64,000 nt of DNA, taken from positions 1,922,001-1,986,000 of the forward strand of contig NZ_LR134201.1 of assembly GCF_900635955.1 (NCBI RefSeq). Direction: 5' to 3'. The DNA is from Cedecea lapagei (lineage in GTDB: Bacteria; Pseudomonadota; Gammaproteobacteria; Enterobacterales; Enterobacteriaceae). The translations under genes and the position numbers were made by a program. Shown here in pieces: positions 53,685-63,392 of this stretch. The first letter of the stretch is position 1. Every line of letters begins with the position of its first letter. Under the pieces are notes generated by a model. That model did no database searches and was not told the origin of the DNA. It saw only the letters and a list, made by a program, of their open reading frames with translations.

Positions 53685-54605
53685 TTAGTAACGGATTTTC
53701 GGGTCGATAACGGCATACAGCACGTCAACCACCGCGTTGAACAGAATCGTCAGCGCACCGACCAGAATGGTCAGGCTGAGAACCAGTGAATAGTCACGGT
53801 TCAGCGCACCGTTAACAAACAGCTGACCGATGCCCGGCAAGCCATAAATCGTTTCAATAACCATTGAGCCAGTGATAATCCCGACAAATGCTGGCCCAAG
53901 GTAGGACAGGACCGGCAGAAGAGCGGGTTTCAGGGCGTGGCGCAGCACGATACGACGCATCGGCAGGCCTTTCGCGCGAGCGGTGCGGATAAAGTTAGAG
54001 TGCAGAACTTCAATCATTGAGCCGCGGGTGATACGCGCGATGCTGGCGATATAGGCCAGAGACAGCGCGATCATCGGCAGAATCATGTACTTCGGCGCCC
54101 CACCGTTCCAGCCGCCGCCGGGCAGCCACTTGAGGGTAATGGCGAATATCAGTACCAGCAACGGCGCCACCACGAAGCTGGGGATAACCACCCCCGTCAT
54201 GGCAAAGCCCATTACCGTGTAATCCCATTTGGTGTTCTGATTCAGTGCCGCAATGACGCCCGCCGAAACACCAAGCACGATGGCAAAGATGAAGGCAGCT
54301 GCGCCTAATTTAGCGGAAACCGGGAAGCTCGAAGCCACCAGGTCATTCACGGAATAATCTTTGTATTTAAATGAAGGTCCAAAATCCCCGTGCGCCAGCT
54401 GTTTTAAGTAGCTGAAGTACTGAGTAGTGATGGGATCGTTCAGGTGATACTTCGCTTCGATGTTCGCCATTACTTCCGGCGGCAGCGTACGTTCACCGGT
54501 AAAAGGGCTACCTGGTGCGAGACGCATCATAAAGAAGGAGATCGTTATAAGAATAAAGAGTGTCGGAATTGCTTCCAGACAACGACGTAGAATAAATTTC
54601 AACAT
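53685..54605 (-). CDS. oppB: Oligopeptide ABC transporter permease OppB
   Basis: 306 residues from ATG at 54605 (MLKFILRRCLEAIPTLFILI), the family start; the frame is open 33 codons upstream into the intercistronic hairpin, which is not protein-like. Six membrane helices; EAA loop HSNFIRTARAKGLPMRRIVL; family motif IETIYGLPGIGQLFV. Partner of OppC. Confidence 0.96.
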   Translation of the reverse strand: MLKFILRRCLEAIPTLFILITISFFMMRLAPGSPFTGERTLPPEVMANIEAKYHLNDPITTQYFSYLKQLAHGDFGPSFKYKDYSVNDLVASSFPVSAKLGAAAFIFAIVLGVSAGVIAALNQNTKWDYTVMGFAMTGVVIPSFVVAPLLVLIFAITLKWLPGGGWNGGAPKYMILPMIALSLAYIASIARITRGSMIEVLHSNFIRTARAKGLPMRRIVLRHALKPALLPVLSYLGPAFVGIITGSMVIETIYGLPGIGQLFVNGALNRDYSLVLSLTILVGALTILFNAVVDVLYAVIDPKIRY

Positions 54606-54658
54606 TGCCCGTACCTTCTGGCCTGTGCCTTTGCAGTGCGATGTAAATAAGACACGAT

Positions 54659-54702
54659 GGGGCAAGGCTTGCTCACCGGCCGCAGCCGGTGAGCCCTGCC
54701 CC
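54659..54702 (-). promoter_or_regulatory. Strong hairpin between oppA and oppB
   Basis: Arms GCTCACCGGC / GCCGGTGAGC with outer GGGGCA...TGCCCC pairing. No T-run. It would stabilise the oppA message or thin transcription into oppBCDF, explaining higher output of the binding protein. Confidence 0.7.
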
Positions 54703-54713
54703 ACGAATTGCCA

Positions 54714-56345
54714 TTAATGTTTGATAATGTACAGATCTTTCACGTAGACATTATCCAGCGGGTCTTTACCGGTATAACCACCTACCCACGGCTTAACCAG
54801 ACGGGCGTTAACGTAGTAGTAAACCGGTACGATAGCGGAGTCTTTATCAAGCTGCTGTTCAGCTTTGTCGTACAGCGCGGTGCGCTGGGCTTCATCGCTG
54901 GCTTTCAGAGTATCGGCAATAATCTTATCGAACGCCGGGCTCTTATAGTGCGCGGTGTTGTTCGAGCTGTCGGACAGCATGGTGTTCAGGAAGGAGGTCG
55001 GTTCGTTATAGTCCGCACACCAGCCAGCACGCGCGATATCGAAGGTGCCCTGGTGACGAGTGTCGAGGAAGGTTTTCCACTCCTGGTTTTCCAGCTTAAC
55101 GTTCACACCGAGGTTTTTCTGCCAGATGGAAGCCACGGCGATAGCCAGCTTCTTGTGCAGATCGGAGGTGTTGTACAGCAGGTTGAAGGTCAGCGGTTTG
55201 TCTTTGGTGTAGCCCGCTTCAGCCAGCAGTTTCTTCGCTTCTTCGTTACGTTTGTCCTGAGACCAGCTGAACCACTCTGGTTTGGTCAGTTTCGCGCCAT
55301 CGGTATACGGTGGGGTGTAGCCATAAGCCGGCAGGTCACCCTGGTTTTTCACTTTATTTACGATGATGTCACGATCCAGGCCCAGTTTCAGCGCGGTACG
55401 TACACGTACGTCGGTAAACGGTGCTTTCTGGTTGTTGATTTCATAGTAATAGGTGCACAGATACGGATCGGCGTGGACTTCCGTTGGGATCTCTTTTTTC
55501 AGCTTCTGGAACAGCTCAATCGGCAGGTTGTTATAAGTCATGTCGATTTCGCCGCTGCGGTAGCGGTTGACGTCCGTCACTTCAGAAGAGATTGGCAGGT
55601 AGGTGACCTGGTTGATAACGGTTTTCTTGTTATCCCAGTAATTAGCGTTACGCACCAGAACGATACGTTCGTTAACTACCCAATCTTTTAATTTGAATGC
55701 GCCGTTAGTCACGATGTTGGCAGGCTGAGTCCATTTGTCGCCGAATTTATCGATAGTGGCTTTCGGCACTGGAGACATAGATGGGTGAGTCAGCAGCTTG
55801 TAGAAATAAGGAACCGGCTCGCTCAGCGTGACTTCCAGAGTATGATCGTCGACAGCTTTAACGCCCAGATCGCTGGTCGGTTTTTTGCCGGCGATAATAT
55901 CGTCGATATTCGCGAGGTGGCCGTATTGCAGGTAGCTTGCGTACGGAGAAGCGGTTTTCGGATCCGCCAGACGCTGCCAGCTGTAAACGAAATCTTGTGC
56001 GGTAACCGGGTCACCGTTGGACCATTTTGCGTCTTTACGCAGATGGAAAGTCCAGACTTTAGCGTCTTTATTATCCCAGGATTCTGCAACGCCCGCGGTT
56101 GGGTGCCCCTGTAAATCACTGATCAGCAGCCCTTCAAACAGGTCGCGGCTAATATTGGACTCAGGGACGCCTTCAATTTTGTGAGGGTCAAGAGATTGAG
56201 GTTCAGAGCCGTTGTTGCGAACCAGATCCTGTTTCTCTGCCAATTGGACACCCGCCGGAACATCTGCCGCCATCGCGACATTACCAGCAATTAGCGCAGT
56301 TAAGATGCCCGCTGCAATCAGGCTTTTTTTAGTGATATTTGTCAT
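54714..56345 (-). CDS. oppA: Periplasmic oligopeptide-binding protein OppA
   Basis: 543 residues, SBP family 5. Signal peptide MTNITKKSLIAAGILTALIA...VAMA cut before ADVPAG. Family blocks: NNGSEPQSLDPHKIEGVPES, WTFHLRKDAKWSNGDPVTAQ, DRDIIVNKV and RAGWCADYNEPTSFLN. Binds peptides of 2-5 residues and delivers them to OppBC. First gene of oppABCDF. In E. coli it is repressed by the small RNA GcvB; the leader was not analysed for the site. Confidence 0.98.
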   Translation of the reverse strand: MTNITKKSLIAAGILTALIAGNVAMAADVPAGVQLAEKQDLVRNNGSEPQSLDPHKIEGVPESNISRDLFEGLLISDLQGHPTAGVAESWDNKDAKVWTFHLRKDAKWSNGDPVTAQDFVYSWQRLADPKTASPYASYLQYGHLANIDDIIAGKKPTSDLGVKAVDDHTLEVTLSEPVPYFYKLLTHPSMSPVPKATIDKFGDKWTQPANIVTNGAFKLKDWVVNERIVLVRNANYWDNKKTVINQVTYLPISSEVTDVNRYRSGEIDMTYNNLPIELFQKLKKEIPTEVHADPYLCTYYYEINNQKAPFTDVRVRTALKLGLDRDIIVNKVKNQGDLPAYGYTPPYTDGAKLTKPEWFSWSQDKRNEEAKKLLAEAGYTKDKPLTFNLLYNTSDLHKKLAIAVASIWQKNLGVNVKLENQEWKTFLDTRHQGTFDIARAGWCADYNEPTSFLNTMLSDSSNNTAHYKSPAFDKIIADTLKASDEAQRTALYDKAEQQLDKDSAIVPVYYYVNARLVKPWVGGYTGKDPLDNVYVKDLYIIKH

Positions 56346-57096
56346 TGTGTTGGTACTCCACTCATTATAATTACCGACCCGGAAGCCGGCCTCTTCCCCT
56401 CAGGGGTCCCTTACAGCGCAGGAGCGTTAAACGTCCGTACGGGATACTGCTTTCCTTTTTCGCTATCACCGACTTTATTTACGGGCCATTCTCTAAGACA
56501 GCCTCATTACGTCGATTCGGGTAGGCCGCCGATTGCGTGTTCGACGGCCATTAATTTTCTATTTCCGCAGGGAATGATGACGCGGTGTAATCATTCTCAT
56601 CTACAAAAGAAACGTTTTTCAGCGAATTGTTTTGCCCGGAAAGTATCAAAAGCGCCAGATACCCGCCAATACAATTTGCAAATTTGTTAACCATTTCTCT
56701 TTTATGGAGAGATTGTGGGGAAAACGATGCGTGACAGGGATTTGAGTTAGCTTAACCATAATCTTTATAATCATGGGCTTAACATAGTATCGCTGCATCG
56801 GAAGGGGGAGCTGTTCCTGACCCGCCTCATCACTCACAAAAAATTAACAATTGATTATTTTTTAGCACATTCCTCTGCGGGAAGGCATGAATTACTAATA
56901 TCATCTCACTAAACCCGCAGCAAGCCTGATTGCATAACGGCAGCTAAATATCATTTCGATTGCCACTTTTCTGTACAACCTGTTACAAGGTCAACCGCTA
57001 ATGTACGGTTTTCCAAAGCATTTTCTTATGAAAGATTCGCATTAACTTTTGCTTAAAAAAGCGCAAGGCGGCAGGGGAAGCAGGAGGCAAAGAGAG
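56346..57096. promoter_or_regulatory. Long oppA upstream region
   Basis: About 750 A+T-rich bases with no supported gene. It must contain the oppA promoter and leader (minus strand). Short reading frames here have neither conserved sequence nor ribosome binding sites. Confidence 0.5.
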
Positions 57097-57097
57097 A

Positions 57098-57126
57098 AAA
57101 AAAGCAGAGAAGAGATTCTGCTTTTT
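57098..57126 (-). terminator. ychE terminator
   Basis: On the minus strand AAAAGCAGA / TCTGCTTTT followed by TTTTCTC, about 20 bases after ychE. Confidence 0.8.
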
Positions 57127-57147
57127 CATTTGAAAGTGACAGCGGAA

Positions 57148-57795
57148 TTAACTTAACAAACCCGGGAAGATGGCTTTCACCCCGGTGACGATAAATTCAA
57201 TCCCCAGCGACATCAGTAAAAGCCCCATAATACGGGTTATAACGTTGATCCCCGTCTGCCCCAGCATACGCACCAGCCACGGAGCAATGCGGAACAGCAG
57301 CCAGCAGCAGAAAGCGAACAGCGCAATGGCAAGGGAGAAACCCAGCAGATGGCCCCAGTTATGGTAGCGGCTTCCCCAGACGATGGTGGAGCTAATGGCC
57401 CCCGGCCCCGCCATCAGCGGTAATGCCAGCGGCACAACCCCAACGCTTTCACGAATGGCGCTCTCTGACTTTTCCTGCTTGTTCTGCTTATCCTCACCCA
57501 GCTTGCCGCTGATCATCGACATCGCAATGGTGACCACCAGGATGCCGCCAGCGATGCGGAATGAGTCGATAGAGATGCCAAAGACCTGCAGGATGCCGTC
57601 GCCAAGAAACAGCGAGGTCCAGAGAATAATCGCCACCGAGAGGTTGGCAGTAAGATTGGTTTTATTTCTTGCCGCCGCACTCTGATAGCTGGTCATACTG
57701 ATAAAGACGGGAATAATTCCTACCGGGTTGACCAGAGCAAACATCCCGATAAAGAACTTAATATAGGTCGGCATATCGAAAAAGGATTGAGCCAC
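57148..57795 (-). CDS. ychE: MarC family inner-membrane protein YchE
   Basis: 215 residues, the E. coli length, from the GTG at 57795 with CGGAG upstream. Six membrane segments; MarC signatures FFIGMFALVNPVGIIPVFIS, GILVVTIAMSMISGKLG and PLALPLMAGPGAISSTIV. Function is unknown; MarC itself was wrongly linked with drug resistance. Divergent from adhE. Confidence 0.94.
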   Translation of the reverse strand: MAQSFFDMPTYIKFFIGMFALVNPVGIIPVFISMTSYQSAAARNKTNLTANLSVAIILWTSLFLGDGILQVFGISIDSFRIAGGILVVTIAMSMISGKLGEDKQNKQEKSESAIRESVGVVPLALPLMAGPGAISSTIVWGSRYHNWGHLLGFSLAIALFAFCCWLLFRIAPWLVRMLGQTGINVITRIMGLLLMSLGIEFIVTGVKAIFPGLLS

Positions 57796-58271
57796 GCAAA
57801 ACTCCGCAAATAAACAAAGCAAAAGCAGGCGTAATGTAATGGAAAAACATCCCCACCGCTACGCTATTTCCCGGCATTAGCGCCAGCAGCAGCCACGCAT
57901 TTTAACACGGGGGTGAACTGTTATCTGAATGTTGAATTTATGGTACTTTGTTTCGAGGTTGCTGTGACTGAATTTTTAAAGATTTATCAGTCACCTGGAT
58001 AGCGCTAGCTGAATGGTGTCAGCCTGAGATACTTGTGATTTAGATCACGAAAAACCTACTCAGAAGTGGGTAATCTTGGACACATCTGAAGAGCAGGTTT
58101 TTCGACTAAAACGGCTTATTCAGGTAAGGCTCTTTTAGTAAATCAGCGCATCGCTCCAGCTATTTTTTACGGCTGCGTTTCGTCTTAAACACGCATTCTG
58201 CTGCTGCTGACTATACTGTCGACTCGCGCCGCTCATTTACTAAAAGAGTTTAACATTATCAGGAGAGCATT
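57796..58271. promoter_or_regulatory. ychE / adhE regulatory region with paired leader repeats
   Basis: About 475 bases. A 14-bp sequence CTCTTTTAGTAAAT (58130-58143) recurs as its exact reverse complement ATTTACTAAAAGAG (58235-58248). In RNA this gives a long stem closing about 90 bases, with its foot 12 bases before the adhE ribosome binding site CAGGAG (58260-58265). E. coli adhE mRNA has a structured leader cut by RNase III to allow translation; this fits. The promoters themselves were not pinned down. Confidence 0.65.
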
Positions 58272-60944
58272 ATGGCTGTAACTAATGTCGCGGAACTGAA
58301 CGCCCTCGTCGAGCGCGTAAAGAAAGCCCAGCGTGAATATGCCAACTTTACTCAAGAGCAAGTCGATAAAATCTTCCGTGCTGCCGCCCTGGCCGCTGCC
58401 GACGCTCGAATCCCCCTGGCTAAATTAGCCGTCGCCGAATCCGGTATGGGTATCGTCGAAGATAAAGTGATTAAAAACCACTTCGCTTCCGAATATATCT
58501 ATAACGCCTACAAAGATGAAAAAACCTGTGGTGTGCTGTCTGAAGATCATACCTTCGGTACCATCACTATCGCCGAACCTATCGGCATTATCTGCGGTAT
58601 TGTGCCCACCACTAACCCAACCTCTACCGCCATCTTCAAATCGTTAATCAGCCTCAAGACCCGCAACGCTATCATCTTCTCCCCGCATCCGCGTGCTAAA
58701 GATGCTACCAATAAAGCGGCGGACATCGTGCTGCAGGCGGCCATCGCTGCCGGCGCACCAAAAGATCTGATCGGTTGGATCGATCAGCCCTCTGTTGAAC
58801 TGTCTAACGCCCTGATGCACCACCCGGATATCAATATGATCCTGGCAACCGGTGGCCCAGGCATGGTTAAAGCAGCCTATAGCTCCGGTAAACCTGCGAT
58901 CGGTGTTGGCGCCGGTAACACCCCGGTTGTGGTTGACGAGACCGCAGACATCAAGCGTGCTGTAGCTTCTATTCTGATGTCCAAAACCTTCGATAACGGC
59001 GTTATCTGTGCTTCTGAACAGTCCGTCATCGTTGTCGACTCTGCCTATAACGCAGTGCGTGAACGTTTCGCAACCCACGGCGGCTACCTGCTGCAGGGTA
59101 AAGAGCTGAAAGCCGTTCAGGACATCATCCTGAAGAATGGCGCCCTGAACGCGGCTATTGTCGGTCAGCCAGCCACCAAAATTGCTGAACTGGCCGGTTT
59201 CACCGTGCCGGCAGACACCAAAATTCTGATCGGCGAAGTGTCCGTGGTGGACGAGTCTGAGCCATTCGCTCACGAAAAACTGTCCCCGACGCTGGCCATG
59301 TACCGCGCCAGGAACTTCGAAGACGCCGTTGTTAAAGCAGAAAAACTGGTTGAGATGGGCGGTATCGGCCATACCTCCTGCCTTTATACTGACCAGGACA
59401 ACCAGCCTGAGCGCGTGAAGTTCTTCGGTGACAAAATGAAGACCGCACGTATCCTGATTAACACCCCGGCTTCCCAGGGGGGTATCGGCGACCTGTACAA
59501 CTTCAAGCTGGCCCCTTCCCTGACGCTGGGCTGTGGCTCATGGGGCGGTAACTCCATCTCTGAAAACGTGGGTCCTAAGCACCTGATCAACAAGAAAACC
59601 GTTGCTAAGCGAGCTGAGAACATGTTGTGGCATAAACTTCCGAAATCTATTTACTTCCGCCGTGGCTCCCTGCCCATCGCGCTGGACGAAGTGATTACTG
59701 ATGGCCACAAACGTGCGCTGATCGTGACTGACCGCTTCCTGTTCAACAACGGCTATGCGGATCAGATTACCTCCGTGCTGAAAGCGGCCGGGGTAGAAAC
59801 CGAAGTCTTCTTCGAAGTTGAAGCTGACCCTACGCTGACCGTCGTTCGCAAAGGCGCGGAGCTGGCGAACTCCTTCAAACCAGACGTGATCATCGCGCTG
59901 GGCGGCGGCTCCCCGATGGACGCAGCCAAAATCATGTGGGTGATGTACGAACACCCGGAAACCCACTTCGAAGAGCTGGCGCTGCGCTTTATGGATATCC
60001 GTAAACGTATCTACAAGTTCCCGAAAATGGGCGTAAAAGCGAAGATGATTGCGGTGACCACCACTTCCGGTACCGGCTCTGAAGTGACGCCGTTCGCGGT
60101 TGTTACCGACGATGCGACAGGCCAGAAATACCCGCTGGCTGACTACGCGCTGACCCCGGACATGGCGATTGTTGATGCCAACCTGGTGATGGATATGCCT
60201 AAGTCGCTCTGCGCCTTTGGCGGTCTGGATGCCGTGACTCACGCGCTGGAAGCTTACGTTTCCGTCCTGGCAAGCGAATTCTCTGACGGCCAGGCTCTAC
60301 AGGCGCTGAAACTGCTGAAAGAGAACCTGCCAGCCTCCTACAATGAAGGTTCTAAAAACCCGGTTGCCCGTGAACGCGTTCACAACGCGGCGACCATCGC
60401 CGGTATCGCGTTTGCTAACGCCTTCCTCGGCGTGTGTCACTCAATGGCCCACAAACTGGGTTCACAGTTCCACATTCCTCACGGTCTGGCGAACGCCCTG
60501 CTCATCTCCAACGTTATCCGCTACAACGCGAATGACAACCCAACCAAACAGACTGCGTTCAGCCAGTACGACCGCCCTCAGGCCCGTCGCCGCTACGCTG
60601 AAATTGCAGACCATCTTGGTCTGACCGCAGCGGGTGACCGTACCGCGGCTAAGATCGAGAAGCTGCTGGCATGGCTGGAGTCTATTAAGGCTGAACTGGG
60701 TATTCCTAAGTCCATTCGTGAAGCTGGCGTACAGGAAGCGGACTTCCTGGCCCACGTTGACAAGCTGTCTGAAGATGCGTTTGATGACCAGTGTACCGGC
60801 GCAAACCCTCGCTACCCGCTGATTTCTGAACTTAAACAGATTCTGCTGGATACCTACTACGGTCGTCCGTATGTAGAGGGTGCCGTGGCGAAAGAAGCCG
60901 TACCGGCAGTTAAAGCTGATAAAAAAGCGAAGAAAACGGCCTAA
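58272..60944 (+). CDS. adhE: Bifunctional aldehyde-alcohol dehydrogenase AdhE
   Basis: Reduces acetyl-CoA to acetaldehyde and then ethanol during fermentation, using NADH; forms spirosome filaments. 890 residues. Residues 1-440 are the CoA-acylating aldehyde dehydrogenase, catalytic Cys in NGVICASEQSVIVV near 246. A linker leads to the iron-dependent alcohol dehydrogenase (450-870) with GGGSPMDAAKIMW, GTGSEVTPFAV and iron ligands in FGGLDAVTHALEAY, GVCHSMAHKLG and IPHGLANAL. The tail is Lys/Ala-rich. Strong AGGAGAG site. Confidence 0.98.
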   Translation: MAVTNVAELNALVERVKKAQREYANFTQEQVDKIFRAAALAAADARIPLAKLAVAESGMGIVEDKVIKNHFASEYIYNAYKDEKTCGVLSEDHTFGTITIAEPIGIICGIVPTTNPTSTAIFKSLISLKTRNAIIFSPHPRAKDATNKAADIVLQAAIAAGAPKDLIGWIDQPSVELSNALMHHPDINMILATGGPGMVKAAYSSGKPAIGVGAGNTPVVVDETADIKRAVASILMSKTFDNGVICASEQSVIVVDSAYNAVRERFATHGGYLLQGKELKAVQDIILKNGALNAAIVGQPATKIAELAGFTVPADTKILIGEVSVVDESEPFAHEKLSPTLAMYRARNFEDAVVKAEKLVEMGGIGHTSCLYTDQDNQPERVKFFGDKMKTARILINTPASQGGIGDLYNFKLAPSLTLGCGSWGGNSISENVGPKHLINKKTVAKRAENMLWHKLPKSIYFRRGSLPIALDEVITDGHKRALIVTDRFLFNNGYADQITSVLKAAGVETEVFFEVEADPTLTVVRKGAELANSFKPDVIIALGGGSPMDAAKIMWVMYEHPETHFEELALRFMDIRKRIYKFPKMGVKAKMIAVTTTSGTGSEVTPFAVVTDDATGQKYPLADYALTPDMAIVDANLVMDMPKSLCAFGGLDAVTHALEAYVSVLASEFSDGQALQALKLLKENLPASYNEGSKNPVARERVHNAATIAGIAFANAFLGVCHSMAHKLGSQFHIPHGLANALLISNVIRYNANDNPTKQTAFSQYDRPQARRRYAEIADHLGLTAAGDRTAAKIEKLLAWLESIKAELGIPKSIREAGVQEADFLAHVDKLSEDAFDDQCTGANPRYPLISELKQILLDTYYGRPYVEGAVAKEAVPAVKADKKAKKTA

Positions 60945-60964
60945 TCAGTCGTTCTTAAAGACAA

Positions 60965-60990
60965 AACCCGCCTTCCGGCGGGTTTTTTTA
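60965..60990 (+). terminator. adhE terminator
   Basis: Stem AACCCGCC / GGCGGGTT, TTCC loop, then T5-A. Confidence 0.92.
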
Positions 60991-61059
60991 TATCTGAACG
61001 GATTGTACAGTCCTCTGAGCGCATTTAACGCAGTGGGGGCACCACAAGCCCTCACGGCG

Positions 61060-61665
61060 TTAACTCCCCTGAATCTCCTGCAGAGAGCCCTTATTTAACG
61101 CCTCTTTATAATGTTTACGGCAAACGGAGACATAGCGTTCATTGCCGCCAATCACTACCTGCTCGCCTTCATTATAAGGGCGTCCATTCTGATCGAGGCG
61201 AAGAACCATGCTCGCTTTGCGGCCGCAGAAGCAAATCGTTTTCAACTCAACCAGTTTGTCGGACAGCGCCAGCAGGTACTGGCTGCCGCTAAACAATTCG
61301 CCGCGGAAATCCGTGCGCAAGCCATAACATAAAACAGGAATGTCCAGCTCATCGACAACGTCAGATAAAGCATAAACCTGCTCTTTAGATAAGAACTGGC
61401 TTTCATCAACCAAAACGCAATGAACCGGCGCGGATTGCTGTTCCGCACGAATGTCGGCAAACAGATCCGTTGTCTGGTTATAAAGCCTTGCCGGAGAGGA
61501 CAGGCCAATGCGCGAGCTAACTTTGCCGACGCCAAAGCGGTTATCAATCTCGGCCGTATAGACCAGCGTGCGCATCCCTCTTTCCTGATAATTCCATGAT
61601 GACTGAAGCAGCGCCGTCGATTTTCCCGCATTCATTGCTGAGTAGTAAAAATAGAGTTGAGCCAT
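61060..61665 (-). CDS. tdk: Thymidine kinase
   Basis: Phosphorylates thymidine (and deoxyuridine) with ATP in pyrimidine salvage. 201 residues from ATG at 61665. P-loop YSAMNAGKSTAL, the Walker-B-like DESQFLSKEQV with the catalytic Glu, Zn-binding Cys in ICFCGRKASMVLR and VSVCRKHYKE, lasso-loop PYNEGEQVVIGGNERY. An upstream in-frame start would add 7 residues without support. Divergent from hns. Confidence 0.96.
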   Translation of the reverse strand: MAQLYFYYSAMNAGKSTALLQSSWNYQERGMRTLVYTAEIDNRFGVGKVSSRIGLSSPARLYNQTTDLFADIRAEQQSAPVHCVLVDESQFLSKEQVYALSDVVDELDIPVLCYGLRTDFRGELFSGSQYLLALSDKLVELKTICFCGRKASMVLRLDQNGRPYNEGEQVVIGGNERYVSVCRKHYKEALNKGSLQEIQGS

Positions 61666-62220
61666 TGCACCCGTAGCCTGAAGCAAAATGTAAAATATGT
61701 TGCGGCAGATTGTACCACAGCGGCCTGCCGCCGTGGATGACCAATTACCTTGCTAAAGATCAGGGTTAATCGTATCAGTTATATTAATAAATCACGCTTA
61801 TACGGCGGGTAATAGCAACCCCCCTCGTAAACGTAGACCGCTCTGTTCGGGCTGGCTCTGCACCTAAATCACCTGTTAAGGAAATGGTTCACTTACTCAA
61901 TTATTATAAATTGTAAACAGCCTGAATCATCCATCGCCATTTATAGCTGTGGTTGATATTTGATGATTAATGCGAAATTTTATCTTTTTTTTACACCCGA
62001 CAAACCCTTTCAATGGCAGGGTTGTTGTCTAAAAATTGAGTCTTAAAGTGCCATGGTGTGTGGCCTGCACGTCAAAAATTAAGTTAACCGTATTTAAACC
62101 AGCGCATATATATCAGCAAATTTTGAATTCCTTACATTCACGGCTATTGCAGAACTTAATATTAGGCTCTATTATTAGCTCTAACGTTACCCCTCCAATA
62201 ATAAGTTTGAGATTACTACA
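61666..62220. promoter_or_regulatory. tdk / hns intergenic region
   Basis: About 555 bases, A+T-rich with many A and T tracts, without a supported gene. Holds the hns promoter (autoregulated by H-NS in E. coli, binding curved DNA) and the tdk promoter. A long untranslated leader of hns is likely. Confidence 0.55.
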
Positions 62221-62628
62221 ATGAGCGAAGCACTTAAAATTCTGAACAACATCCGTACTCTTCGTGCCCAGGCGAGAGAATGCTCTCTGGAAACACTGGA
62301 AGAAATGCTGGAAAAATTAGAAGTTGTTGTTAACGAGCGTCGTGAAGAAGAGAACGCGGCAGCCGCTGAAGTTGAAGAGCGCACTCGTAAACTGCAGCAA
62401 TACCGCGAAATGCTGATTGCTGACGGTATTGACCCTAACGAACTGCTTAACAGCATTGCCGCTGTTAAATCTGCAGGCAAAGCAAAACGCGCAGCGCGCC
62501 CTGCTAAATATCAGTACGTCGATGAAAACGGCGAAACTAAAACCTGGACTGGCCAGGGTCGTACCCCAGCCGTTATCAAGAAAGCGATGGACGAGCAAGG
62601 CAAGAAGCTGGAAGACTTCCTGCTTTAA
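62221..62628 (+). CDS. hns: Nucleoid-associated protein H-NS
   Basis: Global silencer of A+T-rich, often acquired DNA. 135 residues. Oligomerisation domain (1-80: MSEALKILNNIRTLRAQARE, EEMLEKLEVVVNERREEE), linker KSAGKAKRAARPAKYQYVD, and the DNA-binding domain with TWTGQGRTPAVIKKAM, whose QGR hook enters the minor groove. Ends EDFLL, two residues shorter than E. coli. A natural candidate to silence the CDI island in this window (inference). Confidence 0.97.
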   Translation: MSEALKILNNIRTLRAQARECSLETLEEMLEKLEVVVNERREEENAAAAEVEERTRKLQQYREMLIADGIDPNELLNSIAAVKSAGKAKRAARPAKYQYVDENGETKTWTGQGRTPAVIKKAMDEQGKKLEDFLL

Positions 62629-62650
62629 TCCTCTCAGTGCTGCTTATTAA

Positions 62651-62676
62651 GATCCCGCTTCGGCGGGATTTTCTAT
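62651..62676 (+). terminator. hns terminator
   Basis: Stem ATCCCGC / GCGGGAT followed by TTTTCTATTTCT, 22 bases after the hns stop. Confidence 0.88.
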
Positions 62677-63392
62677 TTCTGAAACCCACTGACTTTAACC
62701 TCGCCGCAGAATCACACCTCAGAAAAACAATCATAAACCTCCTTACGTTTCTTTATTAATGAATCGACTAAATATTTTTAGATACAATACCTGTCCTTTA
62801 GTACAGTCAATTTCACTCGCCAATCATCAGGTTAACTCTGAAAATGATTTAACGCGCTTCAGTTAACCCTTTGCGAACGTGATATACCCTGATAGCGGTA
62901 TCAAAAAAAAATGTGATATTGCCAGAAAGAGTTGAACCATTACCCGATGCAATGGCTAATCATGTCGATAACTCTTACTTATTGTCATTATTGAGTACGC
63001 CTTACGCGCGTCTTTATCCTGCCTTAAGTATCCCCCCCTAAGCATAGACGGGCACCCCTCTGAGGTTTTTTTTCAATATAGCCCTATCACTTTTCTCGCT
63101 AATATTTACTTTACCTCACTGTTCTGGCGTTCACCTTTGTGGCTACTATTCAGCCGCAGGCCTGATGCGGTCAAATAATATGCTACCCATACTCGCCAGG
63201 GCGTATTATAGATGGCCATGATTGTTTCGATCGAAAGCAACACTTATACAGGGTCATATGCCGCTTAGACACGCGGTAGCGACGAGGTGTTATATCGTGA
63301 GTATACTGAGAAAGGGAACGTGACCGGCAGCGCACAGGCTTGCTGAGAGCGCTGGCGTGCCGGTCTCGTTAAATAACCAGGAGGGTGATTAC
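62677..63392. other. hns - ugd intergenic region with a long inverted repeat
   Basis: About 715 bases without a gene. At 63324-63367 GACCGGCA...TGCCGGTC with inner AGCGC / GCGCT can form a stem of some 13 pairs around a CACAGGCTTGCTGAGA-type loop. It lies 25 bases downstream of the ugd stop (minus strand) but has no T-run. Could be a processing or small-RNA structure. The rest is A+T-rich with nothing recognisable. Confidence 0.5.

Noticed and set aside
56646..56837. 63-codon frame in the oppA upstream region
   Set aside because: No ribosome binding site, no recognisable similarity, in a regulatory A+T-rich region.
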